Assembly (NCBI RefSeq): GCF_000244915.1
Contig: NZ_CM001442.1
Location: forward strand, 3,224,001-3,288,000
Direction of reading: 5' to 3'
DNA from: Bradyrhizobium sp. WSM471
GTDB lineage: Bacteria > Pseudomonadota > Alphaproteobacteria > Rhizobiales > Xanthobacteraceae
DNA length: 64,000 bases
This document shows, piece after piece, positions 18,044 through 26,420 of this stretch (positions are counted from its first letter, which is position 1; the number at the start of each line of letters is the position of its first letter). The notes under the pieces were generated by a model. It ran no database searches and had not been told where the DNA came from. It saw only the letters and a list, made by a program, of their open reading frames with translations. The translations under genes and the position numbers were made by a program.

Positions 18044-21000
18044 ATGAGCTTAGACGCCGCGCGTCCTTGCAAGAGCCGTCTGGCCGTTTCCCCCCGCCAC
18101 CTGCTGGTCCTTGCCGTTCTGCTGGGATCAACCTGCTCCGCCGCCGCACTGACCAAGGAGGCCGCGATTGAGAATTGCCGGATGACCGTCGGCAAGCCGA
18201 TCGTGCACGCTTGCATGCAGGCCCAAGGGGGCCGCAAAGCCGGCGCCGATCTCGAGGGTTGCCGCGCCAAGGCCTCGCCTCAAGTCAGGGCCTGTGTGAT
18301 GGCGGCCCTGAACGCCGCCAATGGCCGCGCCAACGTCGCGGTCGAGCTTCCGAAGGAAGCTGCACCCAAGCTCGAACCCGGCACGGCGCTGCCAAAGGAT
18401 TTCGTCGCGCCGCCCCGCACCATCGCCGACATCACCGCGATCCTCGACAGCGAAAAGCCCGACTCGAAACTCCTCGCGGAGCTGAAGGCGGATGCGGATT
18501 CGACACCGACGGGAAAGGAATCCCGCGCGGATCTCGCGCAATTCTATTTCGACCGCGCTAATGCGCGCGCGCAGCTCGGCCGCCTCGCCGAGTCCATTGG
18601 CGACGCCGGCAAGGCCGTCGAGATCGGCCGTGGTGCGGTCGAGGCCAACATGATGGGTCGCATGCAGCAGCTTCTCTCGCTGCAATACGCTGCAGCCGGT
18701 GATCCAAAACGATCGCTCGAGGTTATCCAGCGCTTGTTGCGTGAGACGGCCACCCAGCCGGGGGCAAAAGGCTACCAATTGAGCGCCAACAGGTCCGTGG
18801 CCGGCAACCTCATCCAAATGGGCGATGTCGCCCAGGCAGAAGGCTATCTGCGCCGCACCCAGTCCGCGATCCAGGAAGCGCGTACCAGTGGTCATCCGAA
18901 CTGGCGCGCCTCCTACGCGCGCCTGGGACAGAACTGGGAAGGGGAGCTCGAGGCCACACGGGCCCTGATCTTCGAAGCGCGCGGGCAGTTTGCGGAGGCC
19001 GAGGCCGCCTATCGCGTGTCGGAGCAGCGCAAGCGTGCGGGCATGAAGGGCGTGATGGACTCGGACAATCCCCCGGCGGAAACCGTCATGCTGCAGGCAA
19101 TCGACAACCTCGTGCTCAGCCAGGCTCGCATGAAGGCGCGGCAGGGCCGGCTGGCCGAAGCCGAGGTCGACGCACGCCGCGCGCTGCTCTCGCGCCTGAA
19201 GGATACCGGCAAGTACAATCCGGTGACGCCGCGTTACGTGATGGGACTCGCCGGTATCCTCGTCGAGCAAGGTCGCTACGAGGAAGCCGAGCAATTGGGC
19301 CGTGTCGCTCTGGAGATCAACAGGACGGTCGGCGTGCCAGACGATTCCCAGTCGACGGTGCAATTGCTCGCGCAGCTCGCCGGCATTCTGACGCTTGAGC
19401 GCAAGAACGCCGAAGGAAACGAGCTGTTCGCGCGCATCGACCGGGCGATCGCCAATTGGGAACCGCAGCGCCGTCAGGTCTTCGAGCTCAATCCGTCTCG
19501 CATCCTCTCGCTGTATAATTCCGGGCAGCTGGACGCAGGCATTGCCGCGGCCGAGCAACTCGTCAAGAAGCAGATCGCCCGGGTTGGGGAAAACCATTTC
19601 GATGCCGCTTCGGCGCGCGGCACCCTGGCGGTCGGCCTGATGCGCGCGCGACGCGACGCCGACGCGATCCGGGAATTCAAGGCGGCCATTCCGGTCATGA
19701 TGGCGAACGCCAACGAAAACGCCGATGACGAGAACACGAGTGTGGTGGCGGCGCGCAGCCAGCGGCTGCAGGCAATCGTCGAGAGCTATCTCCTGCTGCT
19801 CGCGAGGGCCGAGGGCAACGGCATTGGCGAGGAGACCTTCAGTCTTGCCGACGCCGTTCGTGGTCGTTCGGTGCAGCAGGCGCTCGCGGCCTCCAGTGCG
19901 CGCGCAGCAGCAAAGGATCCCGCGCTCGCCGAGCTCGTCCGCAAGGAGCAGGACCTGACCAAACAGGTCAACGCCCAGCTCGGCACACTCAACAACGTGC
20001 TGGCGCTTCCCTCGGCGGAACGCGACGAAACGGGCGTTCAGCAGATCCAGGCTTCGATCGCGGCCTTGCGCGGCGAACGCGACAAGGCGCGCCAGCAGAT
20101 CAAGCAGAAATTTCCTTCTTACGCCGATCTCGTCTCGCCCCGGCCGCCGAGCGTCGCAGAGATCCGCGCGACGCTTGCCGACAACGAGGCAATGCTGTCC
20201 TTCTATTTTGGCCAAAACGGCAGCTTCGTCTGGGCCGTGCCGAAGTCGGGGCCGGTGGCGTTCGCCGCCGTGCAAGCCAGGATCGGCGACATCGAGAGCA
20301 AGATTCGCAAGCTGCGCGAGGCGCTCGAGCCGCAGGCAGCCATGATCTCGGACATTCCGCCGTTCGACCTCAAGCTCGGCCATGAGCTCTATGAGCTGCT
20401 GCTCAAGCCGGTGGAGAGCGGCTGGAAACCGGCCAGAAACCTGATCGTCGTGACCAACGGGGCGCTGGGGTTGCTGCCGTTGTCGTTGTTGCCGACGGCG
20501 CCGGCAGAGGTGGCCGCGGACGAGGACCCGCTCTTCATCGGTTACCGAAATGTGCCGTGGCTGGCGCGGACTCATGCCGTATCGACGGTGCCGTCGGCGG
20601 CGGCGTTGCGCACGCTACGGCAATTGCCACCGGGCAAGCCCGGTCGCGGGGACCTCGTCGCCTTCGGTGATCCCTATTTCAACAGGGATCAGCAGGCCGA
20701 AGCGGACGGCGGGGGGGAGAAGGTTCAGGTCGCCGACGCCAGCGGCAACATCACGCGCGGTGGGCCGCTGAGGCGGCGCAACAGTCCCAAGCTCGAAGGC
20801 GTCGACAGCGCGGAACTCGGTATGTTGCCACGACTGCCCGATACCGCCGATGAGTTGAAATCGATTGCGCTGGCGCTGCAGGCAGACCCCTCGAAGGTGC
20901 TGTTCCTCGGCAAGAACGCCACCGAGAGCGCGGTGAAGACCATGAATCTTTCCGGTTTCAGGATCGTGGCCTTTGCGACGCATGGCCTCGTCCCGGGCGA

Positions 21001-21454
21001 GCTGAACGGGCTGACGCAGCCGGCGCTCGCTTTGTCTTCGCCGACGGTGACGGGTGAGGGCGGCGACGGACTTCTGACCATGGAGGAGATCCTCGGCCTC
21101 AAGCTGGACGCCGATTGGGTCATTCTGTCGGCCTGCAACACCGGGGCTGGCGCCGGCGCCGGGGCCGAGGCGGCATCCGGGCTCGGCCGCGCATTCTTCT
21201 ATGCCGGAACGCGCGCGCTGCTGGTGACGAACTGGTCGGTGCATTCGCAGTCGGCGCGGCAATTGGTGACCGACTTGTTCAAGCGGCAGGCCGACGATCC
21301 CAAGCTGTCACGCAGTGAGGCGCTGCGGCAAGCGGCGATGGCCCTCGTCGATGGTCCGGGTTATCTCAACAGCGAAGGCAGGACCGAATTTACTTATGCG
21401 CATCCGCTGTTCTGGGCGCCGTATACAATCATCGGCGATGGCGGCTTGCGTTGA
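18044..21454 (+). CDS. Secreted TPR-CHAT protease
   Basis: 1136 residues. Residues 1-36 are a signal peptide (RHLLVLAVLLGSTCSAAA). TPR-type helical repeats cover about 150-560 (e.g. VEQGRYEEAEQLGRVALEIN), then a coiled coil at 625-700, then a CHAT domain from about 720 to the end (LADNEAMLSFYFGQNGSFVW). The caspase-like dyad is intact: His980 in FATHGLV and Cys1031 in LSACNTGAG. The C-terminus GTRALLVTNWSVHSQSAR and YAHPLFWAPYTIIGDGG are standard for CHAT. TPR usually holds a partner or substrate and CHAT cuts it. First gene of a four-gene unit, with short gaps downstream. Exported location separates it from the cytoplasmic TPR-CHAT of type III-E CRISPR. Confidence 0.92.
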   Translation: MSLDAARPCKSRLAVSPRHLLVLAVLLGSTCSAAALTKEAAIENCRMTVGKPIVHACMQAQGGRKAGADLEGCRAKASPQVRACVMAALNAANGRANVAVELPKEAAPKLEPGTALPKDFVAPPRTIADITAILDSEKPDSKLLAELKADADSTPTGKESRADLAQFYFDRANARAQLGRLAESIGDAGKAVEIGRGAVEANMMGRMQQLLSLQYAAAGDPKRSLEVIQRLLRETATQPGAKGYQLSANRSVAGNLIQMGDVAQAEGYLRRTQSAIQEARTSGHPNWRASYARLGQNWEGELEATRALIFEARGQFAEAEAAYRVSEQRKRAGMKGVMDSDNPPAETVMLQAIDNLVLSQARMKARQGRLAEAEVDARRALLSRLKDTGKYNPVTPRYVMGLAGILVEQGRYEEAEQLGRVALEINRTVGVPDDSQSTVQLLAQLAGILTLERKNAEGNELFARIDRAIANWEPQRRQVFELNPSRILSLYNSGQLDAGIAAAEQLVKKQIARVGENHFDAASARGTLAVGLMRARRDADAIREFKAAIPVMMANANENADDENTSVVAARSQRLQAIVESYLLLLARAEGNGIGEETFSLADAVRGRSVQQALAASSARAAAKDPALAELVRKEQDLTKQVNAQLGTLNNVLALPSAERDETGVQQIQASIAALRGERDKARQQIKQKFPSYADLVSPRPPSVAEIRATLADNEAMLSFYFGQNGSFVWAVPKSGPVAFAAVQARIGDIESKIRKLREALEPQAAMISDIPPFDLKLGHELYELLLKPVESGWKPARNLIVVTNGALGLLPLSLLPTAPAEVAADEDPLFIGYRNVPWLARTHAVSTVPSAAALRTLRQLPPGKPGRGDLVAFGDPYFNRDQQAEADGGGEKVQVADASGNITRGGPLRRRNSPKLEGVDSAELGMLPRLPDTADELKSIALALQADPSKVLFLGKNATESAVKTMNLSGFRIVAFATHGLVPGELNGLTQPALALSSPTVTGEGGDGLLTMEEILGLKLDADWVILSACNTGAGAGAGAEAASGLGRAFFYAGTRALLVTNWSVHSQSARQLVTDLFKRQADDPKLSRSEALRQAAMALVDGPGYLNSEGRTEFTYAHPLFWAPYTIIGDGGLR

Positions 21455-21479
21455 CAACGGGGGAAGGGGTGCAGCGGAA

Positions 21480-21923
21480 ATGAAGTGGATTGTCTTGCTC
21501 GGCTTCGTGGCCGGGGGATTGCTGTTCTCGGGCCCGTCGCGCGCCACGCCATTGATTACGGAAGAGGAAGCGAAGCTGCCGCCTCCGAAAGGCGCCGTTG
21601 CGGCCGACCGCCGTGGCATCCTGCGCGGTCCGAAGGTGGAATTCGTCTCCCCTGGCGCTTCCGTCAATTCGCCGATGCAGCTGGTGTTGAAATTCGAGTC
21701 GTTCGGCGGCGCAAAGATTGATCCGGATTCGGTCAGGATGATCTTCCTTCGAACGCCGAACGTCGATCTGACGCCCCGAGTCAAACCCTTCGTCAAGCTC
21801 GACGGCATCAACATGCAGGACGCAGAACTTCCGCCGGGCGAATACACGGTGCGTGTCGACGTCAAGGACAGTGACGGCCGCCCGGGCACGACCATCTTTA
21901 CTTTGAAGGTCGCACCTAAGTGA
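21480..21923 (+). CDS. Small secreted beta-rich protein, CHAT operon
   Basis: 147 residues. Signal peptide at 1-22 (KWIVLLGFVAGGLLFSGPSRA). The mature part reads as one Ig-like or fibronectin-like beta sandwich: VEFVSPGASVNSPMQLVLKF, a loop with DPDSVRMIFLRTP, and a final strand pair PPGEYTVRVDVKDSDGRPGT. It could be a substrate, inhibitor or chaperone of the exported CHAT protease 25 bases upstream; nothing in the sequence decides. ATG 21480 is chosen because it has the signal peptide; the longer open frame overlaps the CHAT gene. Confidence 0.7.
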   Translation: MKWIVLLGFVAGGLLFSGPSRATPLITEEEAKLPPPKGAVAADRRGILRGPKVEFVSPGASVNSPMQLVLKFESFGGAKIDPDSVRMIFLRTPNVDLTPRVKPFVKLDGINMQDAELPPGEYTVRVDVKDSDGRPGTTIFTLKVAPK

Positions 21924-22117
21924 CGTGCCTTTACTGCTTGGCGGGAAATGCGAAGGGCGCGCTGGTTTGCGCATCCTGCGGGCGTGACATTGCCGCTCCC
22001 GCCACGCTGGTTGCGGAGCGCGACGAACTTCTGCGCAAGCGCGAGCATTTGCGCGACGAGCTAAAGCGGGCCAGAGACGAGATTGAGGCCGTCATGAGAC
22101 GGAGGCATTCGCGCTAG
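21920..22117 (+). CDS. Small zinc-ribbon protein
   Basis: 65 residues. The N-terminus is a four-Cys zinc ribbon, CLYC with 12 residues then CASC, followed by a single charged helix (ERDELLRKREHLRDELKRAR). GTG start lies within the stop of the previous gene (GTGA, four-base overlap), so translation is coupled. No signal peptide, so cytoplasmic. Three bases separate it from the next gene, which begins with a similar ribbon. Confidence 0.75.
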   Translation: MTCLYCLAGNAKGALVCASCGRDIAAPATLVAERDELLRKREHLRDELKRARDEIEAVMRRRHSR

Positions 22118-22119
22118 CG

Positions 22120-22884
22120 ATGGAATGTCCGTTTTGCGCCGAGACCATCAAGGATGAAGCCATCGCCTGCAAGCATTGCTCGCGGGACTTGCGTGCGATA
22201 CGCCCGATACTGCTCGAGATCGAGGAGATCGTCGCCGATCTGGAAAGGCTCAGGCGCGATCTCGATCGCGTCAATGTCCGGCTCGAGCGCTACAAGAATC
22301 CGCTTCGCTATTACGGAACGCATGCGGTGCTCTATCTTGCGATTCCGTCTCTGCTGCTGGTAATCGCCCATGTGCTCGTGACCATCACCTTCAACGTGTC
22401 GCCGATCCCGCTGAGGATCGCATCTATCGCCATACCGCTCCTGTTCGGATTCCTCGCCTATCCGCTGCACCGGGTCTCCGCTCTCACGGCATTCGCACTG
22501 GCGTTCCTCACCGCAAGCGTCAGCATCATCGCGATGCTGACGGTGACTGGACTTCACGATCATGTCCCGATCCTGCCGGAAGCCTGGATCGAATGGCGGG
22601 AAGTGTTCGAGTACGGCGCCAGCATCCTGCTCGCCTTTGTCTCGGGGAACATCCTGAGCGTCGTGATCTTCCAGGTCCTGCCGCGAGTGCTGACGCAGGG
22701 CGGCAAGCCCAACGCGTTCGCCTTTCGCATGGCGCGCCTGCTCGGGCAACATGTCGGCGAAGAACAGCTGCGCCGCCGCGCCCGCCTGATACAGGACCTC
22801 ATGCAGACTGTCGGGCCGCTGGCCGGCGTCGCCGCAACCGGCGTCGGCTCCATCTATGCCGGACTGAAAGGCTTGCTCGGATAG
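22120..22884 (+). CDS. Zinc-ribbon protein with four membrane helices
   Basis: 254 residues. The N-terminal ribbon is CPFC with 13 residues then CKHC, followed by a coiled-coil helix (ILLEIEEIVADLERLRRDLD) and four membrane segments (about residues 69-90, 96-115, 122-142 and 165-190). The soluble C-terminus ends GVAATGVGSIYAGLKGLLG. The ribbon-plus-coiled-coil repeats the layout of the small protein before it, so a heterodimer at the inner membrane is plausible. It may connect the cytoplasm to the exported CHAT protease. Function not assigned. Confidence 0.75.
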   Translation: MECPFCAETIKDEAIACKHCSRDLRAIRPILLEIEEIVADLERLRRDLDRVNVRLERYKNPLRYYGTHAVLYLAIPSLLLVIAHVLVTITFNVSPIPLRIASIAIPLLFGFLAYPLHRVSALTAFALAFLTASVSIIAMLTVTGLHDHVPILPEAWIEWREVFEYGASILLAFVSGNILSVVIFQVLPRVLTQGGKPNAFAFRMARLLGQHVGEEQLRRRARLIQDLMQTVGPLAGVAATGVGSIYAGLKGLLG

Positions 22885-22892
22885 CTAGGCTT

Positions 22893-23507
22893 TCAAGGCC
22901 GGCGCATGCTCCGGGCCGGCTTCTGCTTCTCCTTCTCTTTCTGCTTCTGCTTCTGCAGCTTCCCGACAAGATCTTTCAGCGCATCCGGTAGCGACACGGA
23001 TGCGCGATAGGCGACCCCGACCTCGCGCTTGACCTCGACCTCGATCTCGCGTCGGGCCTGCGGGTCGCGGCCGAAGAATGCGCTTTGCTCGCAATGGCAG
23101 CGGTCGATCAAGGGGACGCCGGCGAGATCGGCGGTGCGAAGCTTCTCCTTCAGTGCCAGCGGATGCGACGGCGGCAGCGCTGCGACATAACGTTCGCTCC
23201 ACAGCGCCACGAAATGTTCGTCAGCGCGCAGCATGCTCTTGGCTATGATCCGCGCGTCGGCGCGCTCGTCGCTGTCGACGAGCCGGAGCGTGATGTCGCC
23301 GCGCGCCGTCAGCGGCTTGAGCAGTGCGATCGTCCGGGGCACGTCGAGCGTGCGCATCAGGCCGAGCGTCACATTGGTCTTGGTGCTCGGTCTCCTGAAC
23401 ATGCTGCGTGCGGCATCGGCCTCGTCGATGATGCGGCGGGCCAGCGCATGAAACTGCTCCGCCGAGGCGCTCGGCCATTGCGGCATCGCGGTGCGATCAG
23501 GCGCCAA
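22893..23507 (-). pseudogene. LysR regulator fragment, DNA-binding domain lost
   Basis: The open frame encodes 204 residues, but family similarity begins only near AEQFHALARRIIDEADAARS at about 23462, which in LysR proteins is the linker after the helix-turn-helix. The effector domain follows (GLMRTLDVPRTIALLKPL, ALPPSHPLALKEKLRTADLAGVP). The N-terminal winged helix is absent. The C-terminus has an unusual KLQKQKQKEKEKQKP run encoded by a simple pyrimidine repeat. A regulator without DNA-binding part cannot act as LysR; I treat it as a remnant. Confidence 0.7.
22897..22920. terminator. Hairpin ending the CHAT operon
   Basis: GCCGGC arms (22898-22903 and 22915-22920) enclose an 11-base loop, 13 bases after the stop of the last operon gene, and a 40-base pyrimidine-rich tract (CTTCTGCTTCTCCTTCTC) follows. 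Works as a plausible terminator, though the arms are short. Confidence 0.5.
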
Positions 23508-23739
23508 TTGGCTGCTGCATGCCGGCGACAGCTATTTCCATCACGGCCAGCTCGACGCATCGCCGCGCATGCCGCTGGTGCTCGGCTATTTCCAGCGCCG
23601 TGCCGATATGGACCGCAAGATGCGGATCGCCAACCAGGCCCGGCTGCGCGCGCTGAAGCTGAACCACGGCGACCGCGTCACGATCGTCAACAGCCATGAT
23701 CCCGTCGATTACGAGCGTTGCCGCTGCAACGCGCATTGA
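23473..23739 (+). pseudogene. Metallo-hydrolase (MBL fold) C-terminal fragment
   Basis: The plus frame reads LGHCGIAVRSGANWLLHAGD then SYFHHGQLD and ends NSHDPVDYERCR, the typical final third of an AttM/lactonase-like MBL protein. The zinc-binding HxHxDH half is missing. Similarity starts at about 23473, only ten bases from where the LysR similarity on the other strand ends, so a single deletion probably removed the 5' ends of both genes that had been transcribed divergently. Confidence 0.75.
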
Positions 23740-23748
23740 TCGCGCCCG

Positions 23749-23940
23749 TCAGCGCTGTCCGTCGTGCACGGAGATCGCGGAAGCCGCGAGGCCCCCGATG
23801 CGCGCGTGAGGCCGGCCGCCGGTCGCCATCACGAGCCCGAAGGCGATCTCGTCGCGCCGTGGCGAATCCCACAGCGTCATCTCGGCGGTGCCGAAATGGC
23901 TGCGAACATAGGCGGCGTGGATATGGCCGAGCGGGACCAT
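23749..23940 (-). CDS. Small unassigned protein after arsC
   Basis: 63 residues, codon third positions strongly G/C, so likely coding. Starts MVPLGHIHAAYVRSHFG and ends GGLAASAISVHDGQR; no metal or catalytic motif recognised. It begins 22 bases after the stop of arsC on the same strand and could be the last gene of the arsenic operon or the tail of a lost gene. Either reading is weak. Confidence 0.4.
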   Translation of the reverse strand: MVPLGHIHAAYVRSHFGTAEMTLWDSPRRDEIAFGLVMATGGRPHARIGGLAASAISVHDGQR

Positions 23941-23961
23941 CAAGACAGGCGCCCCGTCAGC

Positions 23962-24363
23962 CTATCGCGCTTCGACCACCTCGCCATCCTCCTTCACGAA
24001 CCGGCCGACGGGATGGTCGAGGAGATCGATCACGGCCTCCGAAGGCCGGCACAGGCGCGTGCCCTTGGGCGTCACCACGATCGGACGGTTGATCAGGATG
24101 GGGTGCGCGAGCATCTGGTCGACCAGCTCGTCGTCGGACCATTTGGTGTCGTCGAGGCCGAGCTCCTTATAGGGCGTGCCTTTCTCCCGCAGCAACTCGC
24201 GAACGGAGATGCCCATGGCCTTGACCAGCTCGACCAGCTTTTCGCGGGATGGCGGCGTCTTCAGATATTCGATGACGACCGGCTCGGCGCCGCTCTGCCG
24301 GATCATCGCCAGCGTGTTGCGCGAGGTGCCGCAGGCGGGGTTATGATAGATCGTGACGCTCAT
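23962..24363 (-). CDS. arsC: Arsenate reductase, glutaredoxin type
   Basis: 133 residues of the ArsC/Spx fold. The catalytic Cys is C11 in YHNPACGTSRNTL, and the arginines that hold arsenate are visible in LLREKG, LINRPIV and GTRLCRPSE. It reduces arsenate to arsenite using glutathione and glutaredoxin. The ATG overlaps the aquaporin stop (ATGA), so the two are coupled: the channel that can leak arsenite out sits with the enzyme that makes it. A second, unrelated type of ArsC lies upstream. Confidence 0.93.
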   Translation of the reverse strand: MSVTIYHNPACGTSRNTLAMIRQSGAEPVVIEYLKTPPSREKLVELVKAMGISVRELLREKGTPYKELGLDDTKWSDDELVDQMLAHPILINRPIVVTPKGTRLCRPSEAVIDLLDHPVGRFVKEDGEVVEAR

Positions 24364-25061
24364 GAGGTAGTCTCCGCGATTGGGATGGGGCCTCGCGCCT
24401 GGGGCTGTCCGAGCAGCCAGTTCATCAACAGCATGGCGGCAAAAGCTCCGCAGAGCTCCGCGAGAATAAATCCGGGCAGGTCGGCGGGACGTATGCCCGA
24501 GAACGTGTTCGTCAGCGACCTTGCGATGGCTACCGCCGGATTGGCAAACGAGGTTGAGGCCGTGAACCAGTAGGCCGCCGTGATGTACAGGCCGACCAGC
24601 CAGGGGACCGCCGTCCGCTGAAACCGGATGCCGGCCAGGATCGTCGCGACCAGGCCGAAGGCGGCGACCGCTTCGGCGAACCATTGCGATCCTCCGGTTC
24701 GCATCTTGGTCGAGAGATCGATCAGCGGCAGTCCGAACATCAGATGCGCCGCCATGGTTCCCGCGATGCCGCCGGCGATCTGCGCGGCCACATAAAGCGC
24801 AGCCTCGTTCACCGGCAGCTCGCGCTTGCCGGTGAAGACCAGCGTGACCGCCGGATTGAAGTGCGCGCCGGAGATCGGTCCGAGCACGGTGATCAGGACG
24901 ACCAGAATGGCGCCGGTCGGCAACGTGTTGCAGAGAAGCGCCAGGGCGACGTCTTTGGTCAGCGTCTCCGCCATGATGCCGGAGCCGACCACCGTGGCAA
25001 CGAGAATACCTGTGCCCAGCGCCTCGGCCGCGAGGCGTCGCGGAAGGTCGAACTGGTCCAT
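24360..25061 (-). CDS. aqpS: Aquaglyceroporin-type channel, AqpS-like
   Basis: 233 residues, six membrane helices and both NPA boxes: HFNPAVTL near residue 66 and FANPAVAIAR near residue 178. In Sinorhizobium meliloti AqpS replaces a pump in the ars operon and lets arsenite flow out down its gradient; context here (between two arsenate reductases, behind arsR) supports the same role. It starts at ATG 25061, sharing one base with the stop of the upstream arsC. The long upstream open frame is a shadow of that gene. Confidence 0.92.
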   Translation of the reverse strand: MDQFDLPRRLAAEALGTGILVATVVGSGIMAETLTKDVALALLCNTLPTGAILVVLITVLGPISGAHFNPAVTLVFTGKRELPVNEAALYVAAQIAGGIAGTMAAHLMFGLPLIDLSTKMRTGGSQWFAEAVAAFGLVATILAGIRFQRTAVPWLVGLYITAAYWFTASTSFANPAVAIARSLTNTFSGIRPADLPGFILAELCGAFAAMLLMNWLLGQPQARGPIPIAETTS

Positions 25062-25576
25062 CAGCCGGCCTCCGGGGTCGAGCGTGCCGCACCGTCGGAG
25101 CGGCCGATCTCGCGCAGCTTGGTGCCGAGCGAGAGCTTGTCGATGCTGCGCAGGGGAAGATTGACGAACGTCCCGATCCGGTTCTTGAGATAGCGGAACG
25201 CAGCATTGAACGCCGCCTGTTGTTCCAGCGCTGCGCCTTCCACCGCGGCAGGGTCTTCGATACCCCAGTGCGCGGTCATCGGCTGTCCCGGCCAAAGAGG
25301 ACAGGCTTCACCGGCCGCGTTGTCACAAACAGTGAAGACGAAATCCATGACAGGTGCATCAGGAGCGGCAAATTCCAGCCAGCTCTTCGAACGCATCCCG
25401 TCGATTGGGTAGTCCATGGTTTCGAGCGTGTGCAGGGCCAGCGGGTGTACCGCGCCTTTTGGCGTGCTGCCGGCGGAGAACGCCCGAAAGCGGCCGGCAC
25501 CGTCCTTCCGGAGGATCGACTCGGCGAGGATTGAGCGCGCCGAGTTGCCGGTACACAGGAACAGGACGTTAAACAT
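25061..25576 (-). CDS. arsC: Arsenate reductase, thioredoxin/LMW-phosphatase type
   Basis: 171 residues of the low-molecular-weight tyrosine phosphatase fold. The P-loop is FLCTGNSARSILAE with C8 as nucleophile; a second redox pair is in VCDNAAGEACPLWPG, as in thioredoxin-linked ArsC. Carries about 30 extra C-terminal residues. Start at ATG 25576, which overlaps the end of arsR by eight bases; the open frame before that is inside arsR. Confidence 0.93.
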   Translation of the reverse strand: MFNVLFLCTGNSARSILAESILRKDGAGRFRAFSAGSTPKGAVHPLALHTLETMDYPIDGMRSKSWLEFAAPDAPVMDFVFTVCDNAAGEACPLWPGQPMTAHWGIEDPAAVEGAALEQQAAFNAAFRYLKNRIGTFVNLPLRSIDKLSLGTKLREIGRSDGAARSTPEAG

Positions 25577-25943
25577 GCGATCGGACACGGCTTCGCACCT
25601 TTCGTTTTGGCGAGCAGCAGGCCTGAAGGCTATCGACGACCGGCTCGCAAACTTCCGGCCGCCCGCCGCAGCAATCCCGCAGCAGGAAGACCGCAACGTC
25701 GCGGAATTCGGCAAGGTTGGCGCGGTAGACGATCGAGCGGCTGTGTCGTTCGGAGGTGACAAGGCGCGCGCGCGTCAGGATCGACAGATGCGCCGACAGC
25801 GTATTCGCCGGGACTTCCAGCAGGCGGGCGAGATCGCCGGCCGCAAGGCCGTCGGGCTCGTGCCTGACGAGCGTCCGGAACGCCTCCAGACGGGTCGACT
25901 GGGAGAGGGCTGCGAGGGCGAGGACGGCTTCTTCAGTTTCCAT
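25569..25943 (-). CDS. arsR: ArsR-family arsenite-sensing repressor, operon 1
   Basis: 124 residues. Winged helix around residues 10-75 with recognition helix ANTLSAHLSILTRARLV. The usual metal site in the alpha-3 helix is absent; instead three Cys are near the C-terminus, C91, C92 and C99 in RDCCGGRPEVCE, close to the C95/C96/C102 arrangement of the Acidithiobacillus ferrooxidans ArsR that binds trivalent arsenic. A further CC follows in QACCSPK. First gene of the minus-strand operon; an inverted repeat straddles its start codon. Confidence 0.9.
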   Translation of the reverse strand: METEEAVLALAALSQSTRLEAFRTLVRHEPDGLAAGDLARLLEVPANTLSAHLSILTRARLVTSERHSRSIVYRANLAEFRDVAVFLLRDCCGGRPEVCEPVVDSLQACCSPKRKVRSRVRSHV

Positions 25944-25962
25944 ATATCCAGACTTATGGAAA
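25937..25962. promoter_or_regulatory. Inverted repeat over the arsR start, likely operator
   Basis: Perfect 8-base arms TTTCCATA (25937-25944) and TATGGAAA (25955-25962), spacer 10. It overlaps the arsR ATG (25943-25941), so a bound repressor would block the promoter region or the start of the message. A TTGACT on the minus strand at 25979-25974 is a candidate -35. No clear ribosome-binding site precedes the ATG. Confidence 0.55.
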
Positions 25963-26022
25963 TATAAAAGGAAGTCAATCGGGAAATCATGTGGCCCCGC
26001 CTAGAATGCCCGGGATCCATAT

Positions 26023-26038
26023 TTCGAAAATTCTAGAA
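26023..26038. promoter_or_regulatory. Candidate ArsR operator upstream of operon-2 arsR
   Basis: TTCGAAAATTCTAGAA, extended by flanks to an imperfect palindrome with TATTTC and GAAATA ends. The same 16-base pattern, TTCGANNNTTCTAGAA, recurs at 26421-26436 before the flavoprotein gene. A TTGACA at 26045-26050 directly follows it, so a bound regulator would cover the -35 region of arsR2. Confidence 0.55.
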
Positions 26039-26081
26039 ATACAGTTGACAGCAATTATCGACCCGGCGCATCTTGGCGGCC

Positions 26082-26399
26082 ATGAAGATCGACGACGCAG
26101 CAGCACGCCTCGAAGCCTTGGGCAACCGGACGCGACTCCAGATCTATCGTGCCCTGGTGCGGGCAGGGCACAAGGGCATGCCCGTGGGTCGATTGCAGGA
26201 CAAGCTGAAAATCCCGGCCTCGACGCTGTCGCATCACATCAAGACCCTGGTCTCGGTCGGGCTCGTCAGCCAGGTCCGGGAATCGACGACGCTGATCTGC
26301 CACGCAAACTTCGACGCGATGCGGGGTCTGGTTGATTTCCTAGCGGCGGAGTGCTGCGCAGACGAAGTCAGATGCAAGACGACGCAAACGGCGGCCTGA
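26082..26399 (+). CDS. arsR: ArsR-family repressor, operon 2
   Basis: 105 residues. Winged helix with recognition helix ASTLSHHIKTLVSVGLV. Three C-terminal Cys in AECCADEVRC have exactly the i, i+1, i+7 spacing of C95/C96/C102 in the A. ferrooxidans ArsR, so trivalent arsenic sensing is likely. ATG 26082 preferred over a TTG three codons earlier because it gives a normal N-terminus. It is 53 bases before the flavoprotein gene, with a second copy of the candidate operator between them. Confidence 0.88.
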   Translation: MKIDDAAARLEALGNRTRLQIYRALVRAGHKGMPVGRLQDKLKIPASTLSHHIKTLVSVGLVSQVRESTTLICHANFDAMRGLVDFLAAECCADEVRCKTTQTAA

Positions 26400-26420
26400 T
26401 CATTTTTTCGGGTCGAGTTA

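Noticed and set aside
16660..18270. 536-codon minus-strand frame over the small and lipoprotein genes
   Set aside because: Opposite strand has lipobox and proper starts; this frame has no motif.
18128..20575. 815-codon minus-strand frame opposite the CHAT gene
   Set aside because: Antisense shadow of the GC-rich CHAT coding sequence; composition is His/Arg/Leu-rich with no domain.
18044..21454. CHAT protein as a type III-E CRISPR (Craspase) component
   Set aside because: It has a signal peptide and no gRAMP, Cas or CRISPR array nearby.
22920..22965. Pyrimidine repeat as a CRISPR or tandem repeat array
   Set aside because: Only short CTTCTG-type units with no spacers; encodes the Lys/Gln tail of the LysR remnant and may act as a terminator tail.
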